A stretch of 64,000 bases of DNA from Camellia lanceoleosa (Eukaryota > Streptophyta > Magnoliopsida > Ericales > Theaceae), in the NCBI GenBank assembly GCA_025200525.1, contig CM045761.1:99114182-99178181 (forward strand). Direction: 5' to 3'. Positions 12,923 through 25,900 of the stretch are shown one piece after another. The notes beneath the pieces are model-generated. The model saw nothing but the letters and a program-made list of their open reading frames with translations, made no database searches and was not told where the DNA came from. A program made the position numbers and the translations under genes. Numbering within the stretch: position 1 is the stretch's first letter; every line of letters begins with the position of its first letter.

Positions 12923-14181
12923 CATGGCTCTTAATACCATGAAAATGATTCTTAACGACTTTGATGGTGATAGCAATTGCAACTAATAACGATAGGCGCA
13001 ATGGAAGAAAGCGACTCAATAGAAAGATGTTAGAAGGCGTAGTGGTTCCATTGAAGGCCATGCGAGTTATTTATCGCGATTAAGTTCAAGGCCATGAGAG
13101 ACTTATCGAGACTACTTCTCGAAAATAGCTATATATCACTGCCTATTTAGTCGAGGAGATTAGGATGAATCAATCTCTCTTTCTTCATATTCTATCTATG
13201 ATGGAAGCATCGATCCATATTTTGTTGAAAAGCAGATCGTTGAAATCATTGGTTTAACTTCCCTTATAAAAATGGCAGTTGCTATAAGGATGCTCACTAA
13301 TGGAGTAATGCGATTCGGTGGATGATTATGTGAGAATTGGTGAAAGCACCGCCATAGAGAGTCTAAAACACTTTGTTAAGGTGGTGGTTGCAATGTTTTC
13401 TGAGAGGTACTTGAGGAGCCCTAACAACGATGATATTTCAAGATTATTAGCGATGGGAAGCAATCGCAGGTTTCCTGGTATGTTAGGGAGCATTGATTGT
13501 TTGCATTAGAAGTGGAAAAATTGTCCTACTGCACAGAAAGGTATGTATTTTGGTCACATCCATGAACCAACTATTATTTTACAGAGGCTGTGGCTTCTCA
13601 AGATTTATGGATATGGCATGCCTTTTTTGGGATGTCGGGATCTCATAACGACATCAATGTATTAGATCGTTCTTCTGTATTTTCACTCCTTACTCAAGGT
13701 TGTGCTCCTCTAGTCAATTACTCAATCAATGGAAATGATTATACAATGGGATACGATCTTGTTGATGGTATATATCCGCAATCAAAACAATCTCATCTGC
13801 ACAAGGGAATAAGCAAATATATTTTGCAAAAGCTTAAGAATCGGCAGGAAGGATGTTAAGCGAGCATTTGGTGTGCTCCAAGCACGTTTCGCGATTGTGT
13901 GAGGACCTGCACGTTTTTGGAAAACTAAAATAATGGAAGATATTATGATGGCATGCATAATAATGCATAACATGATTGTTGAAGATGAGAGGGATGGCAA
14001 TGGATTAGACTTTAATTATGATACAATTAGTGAAAGTCTTCCACCAGTGTCTCATGAGCGTACACCAAGACTTTTTGAATTCATTCAAAATCATCATCGC
14101 ATCAGAGATAGAGGAACTCACTCCAAACTCAAACAGGACTTGGTCGAACACTTGTGGACACTACATGAAGACTCCTTGTGA
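12923..14181 (+). pseudogene. PIF/Harbinger transposase (DDE_Tnp_4/ALP1-like), decayed
   Basis: The first plausible ATG is at 12923. Recognisable transposase segments follow in order: an N-terminal helix region broken by stops and shifts (13000-13310); a segment ending R-R-F-P-G-M-L-G-S-I-D-C (13318-13500) with the first catalytic Asp; a segment with [11 protein letters not shown] (13590-13780) holding the second Asp; then [15 protein letters not shown] (about 13850-13895); and a C-terminal M-M-A-C-I-I-M-H-N-M-I-V segment (13933-14181). In the family the third catalytic residue is Glu in D-V-E-R-A-F; here the codon is AAG (Lys), one G-to-A change away. With several stops and at least one frameshift (between about 13780 and 13840), it cannot make active enzyme. 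It would have cut and moved this element together with the accessory protein at 15207-16255. Confidence 0.85.
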
Positions 14182-15206
14182 AAAGTACTAGTTGGTTCTT
14201 ATTGATTTCTGTACTAGTTCATATGCTTTAGTGAGTGTGTTTTCAAAAATATTTGTACTACTTTATGTGCTTTCAATAATATATCACTAGTGATTTGTTT
14301 TTAATCTATGATCTTTAGTGATACTTAGAATAAATTTTTTCTGTTAATAAATCCCTAACTTATTTTTGGAATACAGTCAAACTTATTATTGGCCATAAAA
14401 AGAACAAAAGAATAAGTGAATGAAAGATCCCATTAAGTTGAATATGGAGAATTCTTAATCTTTCTTTACATCTCTCATGAATTTTGAAATCCGGGACTTG
14501 AATGGACATCCAAAATATAAAGAGCAAAAATTGAAGTAACCATAATTAGCTGTATAAATTTGCTGTAGAAACACTTGTTAATTAGAACATTGATTTATAA
14601 TACCCCATTTATTTGTTCAATTTTATTTTCCTACAACAAATTGGCCTCACCCTCAACAAACACAGCAAGTCTAAACTAACTTAGAAGAGCACATGCTTTA
14701 AATTTAAAGAATACCCAGTCCACAACTCTAGCACAAGATACAACGCATCAAGAAAAATTAATACAGAGACTATGCAAAACAATAACAATAATTTGCAACA
14801 ACTCACTATTATGCCATGAAAAGTGAAATTCAATCATAACCCAAATTTACATTAACACAAAGTTAAAAGAAAACTAAATTCTTAGACACTGAAAAATACA
14901 AATCAATGATATTTAGGCACAAAAAAACATATGTTTTGTATGTCTACAAGTACTGAGTCTTTACATCCTTCAACAACCTCTTCCTTCACAACAACTCTGA
15001 GAATCTTTAGAATTCAAACCCAAGAAGTCTCTCTCCATTTCAGATTTCAACCAGCAAAATTTGAAACAAACCCAACTCTATTAAAGACACAAAACTCTCA
15101 GCAAATGCAACCCCAACTGATACAAGATGTGCCAGCAAACCCAAAAATAAAATATAGTCAAACTTTAATTAAATAAAAACATAGTTTCAAAGCTAAATAG
15201 AAACAA

Positions 15207-16255
15207 TTAATTCCTTTTTTCAAGGATTTGCATCTGATGTTGGCGAATATATTGTGCTTGCAATGGAGGCATCATACTTGTATCTATTGACATGATTCTC
15301 TCTTCCTCTCCCTTTCTCCAATGCAAGCCTTCGTTTTCTCTCCTTTCCTCATTTTCCAATCCTCCATTCCGTTTGAAGATAGGATTTCTCAAATATCTCT
15401 ATTTTCTTCTCATTTGTTATGTCGTTCTTTACCTTTATCTCTTCTAGGAGCTTCACAAAAGGCGACTCTATAACATTATTTCCAAGATCTTTGGCTTTGT
15501 TTTTCTTTGTGGCCTTCTTTCCCACTGGTCTTTCCACAATATCATAGTTATCATTGTCCCCTAAATTTATTGAATTTGGTGTACAAGGGGTAGACATTGT
15601 CGGAGATGCATTTTTTGTGCTTTTTTGCTTCTTCGTTGTTGTATCTTCCATCCATTTTGGTTGGGATCTCAATTCATTCAACAATGCTCAAAGGAAAATT
15701 CGATTGATACAAGTCTTTGAACAATTTTTTCGCATCACAAAGCTGAAAAATAGATTAAAGAATAGTCACTATCACGTAATGAATAATATATATTCATTAT
15801 AGGTACAAAATTAAATTCTAGTAATACCTTGTCTTTTTCAGTCGAGTCACTTCAATTCAACCGTTCAACTTGAGCAAAACATTCACAAAATTTATTTGTG
15901 GCAAGTTGAATCGTCGACCACTGATTCATTAGAGAAGTTTGAGTTCTTTCAGAATCGAAGATTTTGTACTTGTTGAAGTTCTCCTACACTCTTAACCAAT
16001 ATGTCTTTGACTTTTGCTCATTTCCTCTAATTAGATCTAAGCTAATATTGAGCCATGAAGATATGAGCATCATGTCTTCCTCTACGATGAAGTTCCCTTT
16101 GCATTGTGATATCTTTGTAGTTTGAGTAATAATTTCAGCAGAGAATGATAAAGATTGACTCTCTTGTTAAGGAGATTCAGTGGTAAAATCATGGTCAAGG
16201 TCAAACTCATCGTTCATTAAGTTGCTAAAATATGCATTTCCTTGATATTCCATCT
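15207..16255 (-). pseudogene. Harbinger accessory ORF2 (Myb/NAM-associated type), decayed
   Basis: On the minus strand an ATG at about 16255 opens M-E-Y-Q-G-N. Further on comes a segment resembling the trihelix/Myb-like domain of plant Harbinger second proteins (E-E-D-M-M-L-I-S-S-W-L-N-I-S-L-D, about 16030-16090), and then the NAM-associated C-terminal region (15349-15684). The latter starts M-L-N-E-L-R-S-Q-P-K-W, has a Lys-rich middle and a coiled tail. Stops and a frame change near 15350 break it. In Harbinger elements this protein binds DNA and helps the transposase enter the nucleus and find the ends; that role is inferred from the family. Its convergent orientation to the transposase is seen directly. 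Confidence 0.7.
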
Positions 16256-16283
16256 AAAGCACAATTATTCATACCACACACAA

Positions 16284-16331
<48 letters not shown>
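16284..16331. repeat. (TAA)n microsatellite
   Basis: About 15 uninterrupted TAA/ATA triplets just upstream of the ORF2 start. They create a false poly-isoleucine ORF on the minus strand. Confidence 0.95.
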
Positions 16332-16519
16332 CAATTCATGGTCTAATTCCAAAAATAATGAATTAGGGAAGGGTGGACATAATACACTCTGAAATCTCTG
16401 AAATCTATATTGAATAGTTTTAACATTTTTGTAGTATGGGAACATTTCAAAAATCTGTATCTGAAATCTGTCTTGAAGTATGGGAACAAGAAGAACTAAA
16501 GCATGGAAACTATGGGGAT

Positions 16520-17060
16520 ATATTTTCTGAGTACTAACACGTGGCCAAGGTGACGCCGACGTGTCAACCGAGGTGCCACGTGTCTTGGTCATAACGCCGA
16601 GGTTATCTCGGAGAGGTCGAGGTTATCTCTGAAGATATCGAAACCCGAGATAAGCGGATAAGGGACAAGAGTCCTGGAAATAAGGAAGGACTTCAGGATG
16701 GATAAGGATAACACTCTTAGGGAGTCTATCCTTATCTCTTAGAGAGTCCAAAGTAAGCACTAAACAGGGATCCATTGAAGCTAGGCTTCTAGTGGGACTA
16801 GGACTGAGTTAACTATAAAAGAAATGCACCCCCGATGGGTCTAAGGTACGCAATTTATGTTTTGAACAGTGAGTTTAGCACTATTGATTATCTTTGAGAG
16901 ATATACTGACTTGATCGTCGGAGTGCCCCTAGGTGGACGAACCACCGTCGGAATCTTCTCTTTCTGTTGCAGGTTAGCCAGGTGTCATCTATTCTGCCAG
17001 TTCTCTCCAGCTGATTACTGAGTTGGCAGTGTGGTTGGGAAATCACTCACACAGGAACTA
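16520..17060 (+). repeat. LTR-like fragment inside the Harbinger element
   Basis: A GC-richer island with CACGTGGCC and GCCACGTGTC words, a TATA-like ACTATAAAAG at about 16812, then a stretch with CGTCGGAGTGCCCC and CGAACCACCGTCGG at about 16910-16950. The latter resembles the R/U5 region of plant Ty3/gypsy LTRs. Exact ends and a duplication could not be set, so solo LTR or truncated insertion are both possible. Confidence 0.45.
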
Positions 17061-18898
17061 ATCTGATTCACAATTCATAGAAAGTAATTAAAATTTTCCT
17101 TGCTCTCAATTCATAGAAAATAATCTTTATTTTGCCAAAATGTGGAGTCTATACACCCTTACCATCTTTGAATTGAGGAGTGGCAATGATGGATATGTCT
17201 ACTCAAATATCCAAACCATCAAAAAAACTAAAAGCCAGAATAAGATAAAAATAGAAGCTTTTAAGTTCTACTTACAAAATAAGGTGATGTACAATCTCTC
17301 TACAAACAAAATCTCTTGGTTTGGGGCTATATAGTGAAAGCAATTTCATCTTCTCTAGTGTTGTAGAAAAATGGTGTTTGTCTGAGTGACTGACTTTTAT
17401 ATTAAAATGATCTGTTTCTCAACAGTTAATTGGAGAATCTAGTCCAATATATTTTAGATTATGCACTCTATACAACTGGTGATAATCAAAGCATCTTATA
17501 GATATTGGTATTTAATGCATTGAAAAATCCACTCGAATTCAATTTGTTAAACAAATGTCAAGGACTAAGAAATTAATAAATATCAAAATTAAGTAAATAA
17601 AAGTCAAGAACAAAACAACAACAAATAGTACCAAAGTTTGCACTAACAAATTGAAATATATATATATTCCTTTTCATCTTCCTAAAAAAATGAAATTTAT
17701 GGCACATAAAAGGGATGGTCCCAAACTCTTAGTCCAAGGAGGGGTTTGGTCTTGAAAACAGAGGGATTGTTTCATGGTTGGATGGGAGTTTTCAAATCCA
17801 TGATTCTTGGCTAGAATTGTGGGGTCAATTCTCTGCTTTTACATAAAAAGAACATGGGCCGAAGGCTCCTTGTGGGGTTTGGTTGTCCATGTCTTGTTGC
17901 AGACAAACACTTAAATTTTCAATTAATTTTTAAGTCAATTCTCATTAATTCTCATTCAATTTCCATTCATGATGGAAAGCATGGGAACAAGAAGAACAGC
18001 CTATCTGCTGTTATGGTTTTATTTTCATTTTATGGGAACAAGAAGAAAAGCATAAACCAAGGAAAAAATTGCTGACAGTATTTCTACTGCTGGTATACTA
18101 GAAAGAAAAACCAAAATTTTGCAAAGGCTATGAAATTGATCTCCGTTAATGATCATTGCAAATTTCTGTGTTTCAGTTTCTATGATCTGAAAATGTGTGT
18201 ACCCATAAACAATTACAAATGCAACAAAGTGTAATGGAACAATTTCATGGAACAATTAAAACCAGCAATTACACATATAGCAATAACATCATTTTCTTCC
18301 TTAGCAACAATTAAAACCAACAATTTGTAGCATGACCCTGCAGCCACTGGAACAATTTCAGTACCCAATTTCTTTGCAGTGAACAATTTCAGTGCACAAA
18401 CCCAATTTTTGCAAATGAATTGCCCTAATCATGTATTCCTTTGCACAAATTTAACATAGCAAGGTAGAAAAGGATTTGGGATAAAGTTTCACGAAGGAAG
18501 AGTTTGGAAGGGATTAGCACATGGGGAGGGTTTGAGAGAGGATTTTGTAGAAGGAGAATGGGTTTGAGAGAGGGTTTCGAAGTGCAGGAGGTGGTTCAGT
18601 ATATGGAAATGATTACAGATAGATGATGGAGAAGAATAGGGAAGTGGAGAAAGAGAAAGAGAGCCATACCTGTGATCAATGGGCTGGAACAAAGATGGAA
18701 CAAGCAGCGATAGAGGCCAACACAATGGCGGGAAGAGTGCTTTGCCTAGCAATGGATGTTGGCTACTTGTGGAGAGCCAAAATGAGAATTGGCAAAATGC
18801 CTCCTTAGTTGCAGAGCACGTTGGAGCTTTGAAATCCAACTTCAATAGGCAAAATGCCTAATTCTCCCTTTTTGGCTCTTGCATTGGAGATGCTCTTA

Positions 18899-19727
18899 TG
18901 TAGTGTGTCACGTTGGTGGTTTTGTTGGTTTGTTTGTGTTTGTTTTCTGATGTTAGGGTCTTCGTAATGGGTTCGTTACATTAAGGACTTTTTTAGGGTA
19001 TTATATTGATTGGAGTGTTACGTTTGAAAAAAAATACACTAAGGAGTTTTTTTTCTATATCACATTGGAATGTTACATTTATGAAAAATACATTAAGGAG
19101 TTTTTTAGTATTTTTTTTATATGGTACATTGGAATGTTACGTTTGTGAAAAATAGACTAAGGAGCTTTTTTGAATTTTTTTTTTTTTTTTTTTTGGTTTT
19201 GGTATTACATTGGAATGTTACGCTTGTGAAAAATACACTAAGGAATTTTTTTGTATTTTTTTATGTTATGTTCGGGAAAAGTAAACTAAAAAGTTTTTTT
19301 AGTGTGTTCCATTAATTGGAGTGTTATATTTGGAAAAATGCATAAGAAGTTTTTTTGGAGTGTAACGTTGTTACGTTTGGAAAAAATACACCAAAGAATT
19401 TCTTAGTGTGTTACATTGGAGTATTACGTTCTTGCTTGTAATGTAGGATTTGTTCCAGAATGAGAAAAAACTCAAAACTTCTATAATACGGATTGTCCAA
19501 ATGTGTAATTTCACATTTGAAAAACTTACTTTTATCCCTCAAATATTAAATCTAAATATGTAATTGACTATCATTTTATGTACTTTTCACTTTGATGGGA
19601 CCTTAAAGTTCATAAGAAGAAGAAAAAAAAAAAAAAAAAGGAGGATTAAACAGTTCATAAGATAACATTTTGATATTTATTTATCCTAAATTTAAAACTT
19701 TAATAACTTTTTAAAATTTCAAAATAT
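18899..19727. other. Intergenic DNA between the Harbinger and CACTA elements
   Basis: It contains the degenerate tandem array listed separately and AT-rich sequence with poly-T and poly-A runs. No gene. Confidence 0.6.
18985..19440. repeat. Degenerate tandem repeat, about five to six units
   Basis: Units carry the order ACATTGGAATGTTACG, TTTGTGAAAAATACAC, TAAGGAG, then a T-rich spacer. Successive copies begin near 19000, 19060, 19125, 19205, 19315 and 19370. Spacing varies (about 60-100 bp) because the T-tracts differ in length. Confidence 0.7.
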
Positions 19728-22700
19728 CACTACTAGAAATATAAGTTTTTGCGTCTATTTTTTTGCGACTGATTCATTAACTGTCGCAAAAAATCACTTT
19801 TTTCCACAACAATCCCATTTTGCATAACCCCCAATCGTGTTCTTAACTGACCAAAAAAAAAAAAAAAATCCCCCAAATCGTGTAAAACTTGCTCTATCCC
19901 TTTCACTCTTATTTCCCAACTCTCTCTCTCTCTCAAAACCTCACAAATCATACTGGTAATCTCACAAATTCTCCTCTCTCACTCGACTTTCCACTTTCTC
20001 TCCTCGACTCCACTTTACGAAGATATGAAGATTTTCATCGATTGTTGATGAAGATTTGAAGATTTTGATCTCTTTGTTGATGAAGATTTGGATCGATTCA
20101 TAATTGGTAAGCCTAATTTCTATGTATGAATCAACTCTTTGTCTCTGTAATCCGGTGTCTTTCTTTCGGCTCCCAAATTCTCTTGACTCAAAGCTTTGTT
20201 AGATTTGAAGATCAACATCAACTTGTAACAACATGAATTTTTCCAATTCAATTTATTGTTATCAATGCGGTGCAGATTCTGATTTCGAAACATCTTTTTG
20301 ATTCAAAGATTCATTTTATTTTTTATTTTTATTTTTTTAGATTATTAAATCTTGATTTGCTTTGGCTTTAAAACTTGATCATGTGCCTTATTTTTTTCCC
20401 ATCTTATGTGAGTTCACATTCGATAAATGTCTTGATGGATTTATTCTGTCTTCTCTTCGTTGAGTTCCCACATGGATAATCATTTGCGGAATACTTGATC
20501 TTGATCATGTGGCTTGGTAGGTTGTTAAAAAGCATCGGATATGTTTTTGCTTGTCACGACATCTTGGTGTATATTTATGAAGGTCTTTAAGATATTTGCT
20601 AATGTGATGCTCAATATTCTTTGGAGGTGATTGGAGTTAAATTTATCGATGTAGGACACAATAACTGGATTTTTACTGGCTGGAGTAGGCAATGTGGATT
20701 TCCGGAGAAAGACAAATTACCTAATTGTGGACTCAAGTATGCTTTTGAGCTCCAAATGTTGTGAAATTTTAATGTTTTAGGCATTATTGTGTTGGATTTC
20801 TGTGATTACCTCTTTCATATTAAGGAAGTTGCATGTTACATTAATGTTTCAGTCATTAAATCTCTGAAGAAGATCAATCATAGATGTGATTAGCTACACT
20901 AGAATAGGTTCAATCTCTGAAGAAGATCAATCATAGATGTGATGTTTACTAAGATACACTGCACAAACGAGGATCAATTGTTGTTTCAAACATGCATTTC
21001 ACAAAGCTTAACGACTCTCCTATTTTCCGTAAACAAGTCAGTTGTTTCTTCCCCCACTCTCTCGACCGTTGTATTCCAACTAGCAGGATTTGATTATGTG
21101 TTCTGTTATTTTTCCTTTAGTTTCATCACTTTGGGTTGCCTTTTAAATTCGTTTTTATAAGTGTAGAATTTAACAAACATTTTTACTCAATTTACTAAAG
21201 CTAGTTGAAAACTTCTGAAGAGCTTTCCAAGTTAACTACATGATCAATTTTGGGAGATGGATACACAGAAATCAAATACTGGGTTTAATTGAGGATTTTT
21301 TTAAAAATTTTATTTTATTTTATTTTATTTTTGTGTGAAATACCTGTGATCATCTTACAAGTTTGAACCTAACCTCCAATGGATTGGGCCTCTTATTCTT
21401 GAAAATAATTGTTCTGACAACTTAATTCAATTGGTTCCCATTGCAGAATAATCTCACTTATCACTTTGGAACCATCATTTTTACTTGCTTGGGATTTACA
21501 AATCTCCTCTTTTCAATTAGATTAAGAATAATTTGGTAGATGCACTTACCTATTTATTTGTTAACTATTACTCCTTGACACAAGGATCATGATTACACCA
21601 TGCAAACCTTTTGATTGAATTAGGTTTGCAGTTGTACATATAGCCATTGTTTTATGAACTAAAAACACCATCCACGGTGGTGGTCTTTGATTATCAAGGG
21701 TCTTTGGGAGGAGTAGGGGAATATAGACCTAACCTTCAACATAATATATACTATAAAAACAATCTTTGTCAAACTTGAATTGACATGCTCTCACTTTGGA
21801 AGCTTGACCAATCTACCATTGTACTAGCGATGGCTCCTAGTCATTGTTTAGTGGATTCTTTCTTGTAAGTAGTGATATTTGTGTTTTACTTAAAACTTGT
21901 AATTGCCATCTCTGCATACTCTATGTTTTCACATACTTTTTACAAATTATGTTTGCTTTGAATTTAACCTCCCTTGCAATCCTGCTTATTTTCTATTTAG
22001 TGAGCTAAATACAACCCTCGATCCTTATTTTTATTTCATCTAGGATACCCGTTGGTTACCTATAGACTTTGTTTTGTGCTCCAAATGTCATAATGATGCC
22101 TTCTTTGGTGAAAGCAGATGCAATGCACGGAGGAGAGTGCTAAATCCACGAGGAAAGAAGTTTAAAATTTTACAAAGGATGTCGGAAATACATGAGTACA
22201 TTTTTAATCTTGTCTTGTCTCTGAACTTTTGCACGATTCTGAATTCAACTTTTCTTTCATATTTTTTAACTTTTTCTTGCAATTGCCATATATCTTTGAA
22301 TTTGATTATATTTGATTTTATTTATGTATACAATCATTCATTTGCATAAATTTGATATGTTGTTGCTTCAATTTGATTAGGCACCATTAATTGAACTTCA
22401 ATTTATAGTTGTTCCCTATGTTAAGATGTTAATGTCATCTAATTTTCAACCATAACTCTATTTTCGAGGATGATTTGCTTCAATAAGTTGGTGTTCTTTT
22501 TCCCCGGATGTTCTTAACTTCTTAATATCTTTGTTTTGATGAACAATTTTGGTTTGTAAAAAAGTGAAAGATATTAGATAGGAATGAAATTGAGAGAATG
22601 AACAAAGTTTACATTAGCAAAAATCTAATTTTCTTGTTATCCTGTGATCTTGTCCTTGGCTAGAAATTGCATTATGTTGATATTGATTTTCAAGGAAAGA

Positions 22701-22730
22701 TATATTTATTCTACAAACTTTTGTTAGTTG

Positions 22731-22906
22731 CACTACTAGAAATATGGTTTTTCGTCTTATTTTTTGCGATGGATTGTTTAACGTCGCAAAAAATCATTTT
22801 ACATCAAAATCTAATTTTATTTAAACTCAAGCGTGTTTATTTGTTACTTCTAGTCTGTCTCCATGTCGCGCTCTCTTCGGCTGAAGAAGAGACCTCCAAC
22901 GGTATG

Positions 22907-22938
<32 letters not shown>

Positions 22939-25900
22939 TGAAAATCTCACTCTCCACTCTCTCTTGCTCGACTCTCTTTCGATTCTCCACTCTCAATATT
23001 ATTGTTCATTTGAAGATTTCGATCAATTGTTGATGAAGATATGAAGATTTTGATTGATTTTTATGAAGATTTTGATTGATTCATAATCGGTAAGCCTAAT
23101 TTCTATGAATGAATCCAACTCTCTATCTTTCCTCTCTTTGTGCCTCTTCTCCATCACGGGCCTTCTCTTTCTCTTTCTCGCCAGTGCCAACTATGGAGAC
23201 CTCCGATTTTTCAATTCTAGGTTTAATAGAGTATTTATTTTCAAATTCTAGAGATTTCTATCATTCTCATCTCTCTCTGTCGCTTGGGTTTAACCATTCA
23301 TCGAAATCTAGGGTTTTCAATTGGCGATTTGGGATTGCTTTCGTGAGAAAATGGCGAATAGTAGTATTATTAGTAATAGCGGACGCAAATGCTAATGAAG
23401 CTCACTCATTCTCTCTATATATATATATATATGTACCAATTAGTTTATACGATGAAGCTACGGTGCGTGCATTTTGGATTTCGTTTTGAGTCGCATGAAG
23501 TTCAATGTGACTCATGTAACTTTGTTTTCTGAATTGATTCAAACATTCTAATTTGCTATATTTTCTGTGTAAAGAGGCTTTGTGATTGATAGTCTGATTT
23601 GAATTTCTGATGCGTTGTGTTTGTTTTTGTATTCCTGTTTGTTATCTGCTTCATTAGTCGTAGTTGATTTCTATATTGCTCTGTTTAATTCTGATTTAAT
23701 TCTGTTTAATTCTGATTTCTATATATATATATATATATATGTATTGTTGGGCCCTTCACATATCAAGTTCTTTCATATATCAAATGCATATACACAAAAA
23801 TAGATACATGCATGTGTGTGCTTGTGGAATATATGGTTAGTAGAGACTGAAGGGATCATATACGGTTATGCAGGATAATCAACCCATACAACCAATGTTG
23901 CTGATTCATCTTCGAACTTGGAAGGCTTCCTTAGTTGTATAAGCTGCGATCTTCTCTCGATTTGTTACCATCGTGAACTATTGAGTTGACTCTTCCTTGT
24001 ACCTGTTAAGTGTTTGTTATTGAGGGTTTATATAGTAACTTCTTAAATTGAGTTATAAGCAGATCATGTCATTTTATTTTACTGGTGGCGAAGCGGATTA
24101 CGTGTCACAGTGTGTTGAGAGCTTGAAGTGTTTTTGGCCAAACACAAAAAATTTTAAAACCATATATTTTAGTATATTCCTTTGAATTATGGTTGGACTA
24201 GGAGGCGGATGAACTTTTAAGGCGCTTAACTCCTTAATCCCTTTTGTCTAGGCGGATTAGAGCTAAGTTGATTTAGTAATCAATGCATTTTCCTTTGCTT
24301 GGGTTATGCGGCATTATCTTTGAGCGGTTATCAAGAATGGAAGAATGTATGAATAAGCCACTACAAAGCACACAATGTTAATGGGAAGGTGGTTTGCGTA
24401 CTGGCACTTTCTTACAAAAAAACTTGAAGAGGAGTATCTTGCTTGGAACAATGAGTTTGTTAAAGCAAAAACGGCCATTGGCGGTGATCGGAGGCAATGC
24501 TTGAAAAAGATATCGATATGATGGAAAAGGATTTAATCCTCATCGGTTACAAGCTAACATGGAAGACAAATTGCGAAAGGGTACTTTTTATTTTCATTCT
24601 TTGTAGAGACATAAATTTATATAATTTTCCTTTCTTCTTCTTCAACTTGACTCTTGTATTGTCTTCTCTGTAGGTGCCTCGATTGTATTGATAAAGCTGG
24701 CTCAAAATTTGGTCTTAAGATCTGAGTTACATTTGGAGATAAGTTGGAAACCGCAATAAACATAGGTCTGTATCCAACCAATCAAAGTGATTAGAAAAAA
24801 ATAAGAGAGAGAGAGAGAATGCTTGATTAATCCATTGTGACTTATGACTTGTCTTTGAAATTAAAGATGCTCCAACAAGCTGAAATAAAAGCATTTGTTT
24901 TTGTGATCTGATTTTCACGTAGTTTGCTTGACGGGGCATGAAGCGGTTTGCATATCAACAATGAATCTGTTGAGCGTGTTAGCAAAAGAATCCAAAAGGT
25001 ATATGTTTTAGAATAAGGGATGTGAATAATGTAACACGTCATATCTGTGGATATGATTACGAAACATTGATCCACACTACAAGGGAATCCATGGACCCTT
25101 TTAAATAATCGGTTGGTGCAAAAGCTTGAAATTTGTTAGGGAATAGGCCTAACAATTTATGTAAAAGCTCGGCCTTTGCATGAATTAGTATTCGGTCAAT
25201 GTCGCACTCTGATTATAGAAGCCAAGCTTTGGTTCTTATGATTTATGATTTTCATTGTGAGTTTTGTGTTTGTTAGATTGTAGAGTCAAGGAAAGATAGA
25301 TTTGATGCTCTACTATTAGTGTGTATAGTCAAGGAAAGATAGATTTAATGCTCTACTATTTGTGTTCCACATTGTTCTCTTCTGCATCTTGGTTGACTTT
25401 CTACATCTTTCCATTGTCGGCATTATTACTACTTCCTCCCAACCACACTAACTAGGATCTGAACTAGTCAGTTTGTTACCTTTTACTGATTTGACAAATT
25501 TGAATTTCAAAGATGTATCCACGGTGGCCATTTTCGATTCTTTTTCCAAAAATATAATTTTATTATAATCTTTTAAGGAGGCCTAGTCGTTTGATAGTGG
25601 ATGTTTATGCTTATTTTTGTGCTTGAAATGTTACGGTTTTCTCTCGATGATGGTTTGTTTTAAGCGGTAATGTCACTTGTTATTAAATCTGATTACCCAA
25701 GTCGATTGCTTGAAGTTTCTAAAAAAATCTTGTGAGAATCTAGTTGGAACCTATGGTTGTGTATTTGTTGAACAAGAAGGTGGATAGTTCTTGTTGTCAT
25801 CACTATTGGCTTCCATGCGAAGGAGGTAGTTAAACATCTTTCAATTTTTATTTGTGTATTTCTTGATTTTTGTTTGTTAACATGCCATGATGTTTGCGGA

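Larger units (their letters stand above)
12412..18895. mobile_element. PIF/Harbinger DNA transposon, full length with TTA duplication
   Basis: The terminal inverted repeats start GAGCATCTCCAA (12412) and end TTGGAGATGCTC (18895), flanked on both sides by TTA (12409-12411, 18896-18898), the hallmark 3-bp duplication of this superfamily. Inside are the two expected genes: a DDE transposase on the plus strand and a Myb/NAM-associated-type accessory ORF on the minus strand, pointing towards each other. Both are decayed. An LTR-like fragment lies at about 16520-17060. The remaining parts (14200-15200, 17060-18480) are AT-rich without genes. Confidence 0.88.

Noticed and set aside
16269..16592. 107-codon minus-strand ORF with a poly-isoleucine end
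   Set aside because: The isoleucines are the (TAA)n microsatellite, and the rest spans the edge of an LTR-like fragment.
18489..18845. 118-codon minus-strand ORF rich in Ser, Pro and Leu
   Set aside because: Lies in the terminal region of the Harbinger element, overlaps plus-strand ORFs, and shows no known domain; likely chance.
23109..23489. 126-codon ORF in the CACTA left arm
   Set aside because: Composition is set by CT-rich and TA-repeat DNA, and the comparable region of the related outer element does not keep it.
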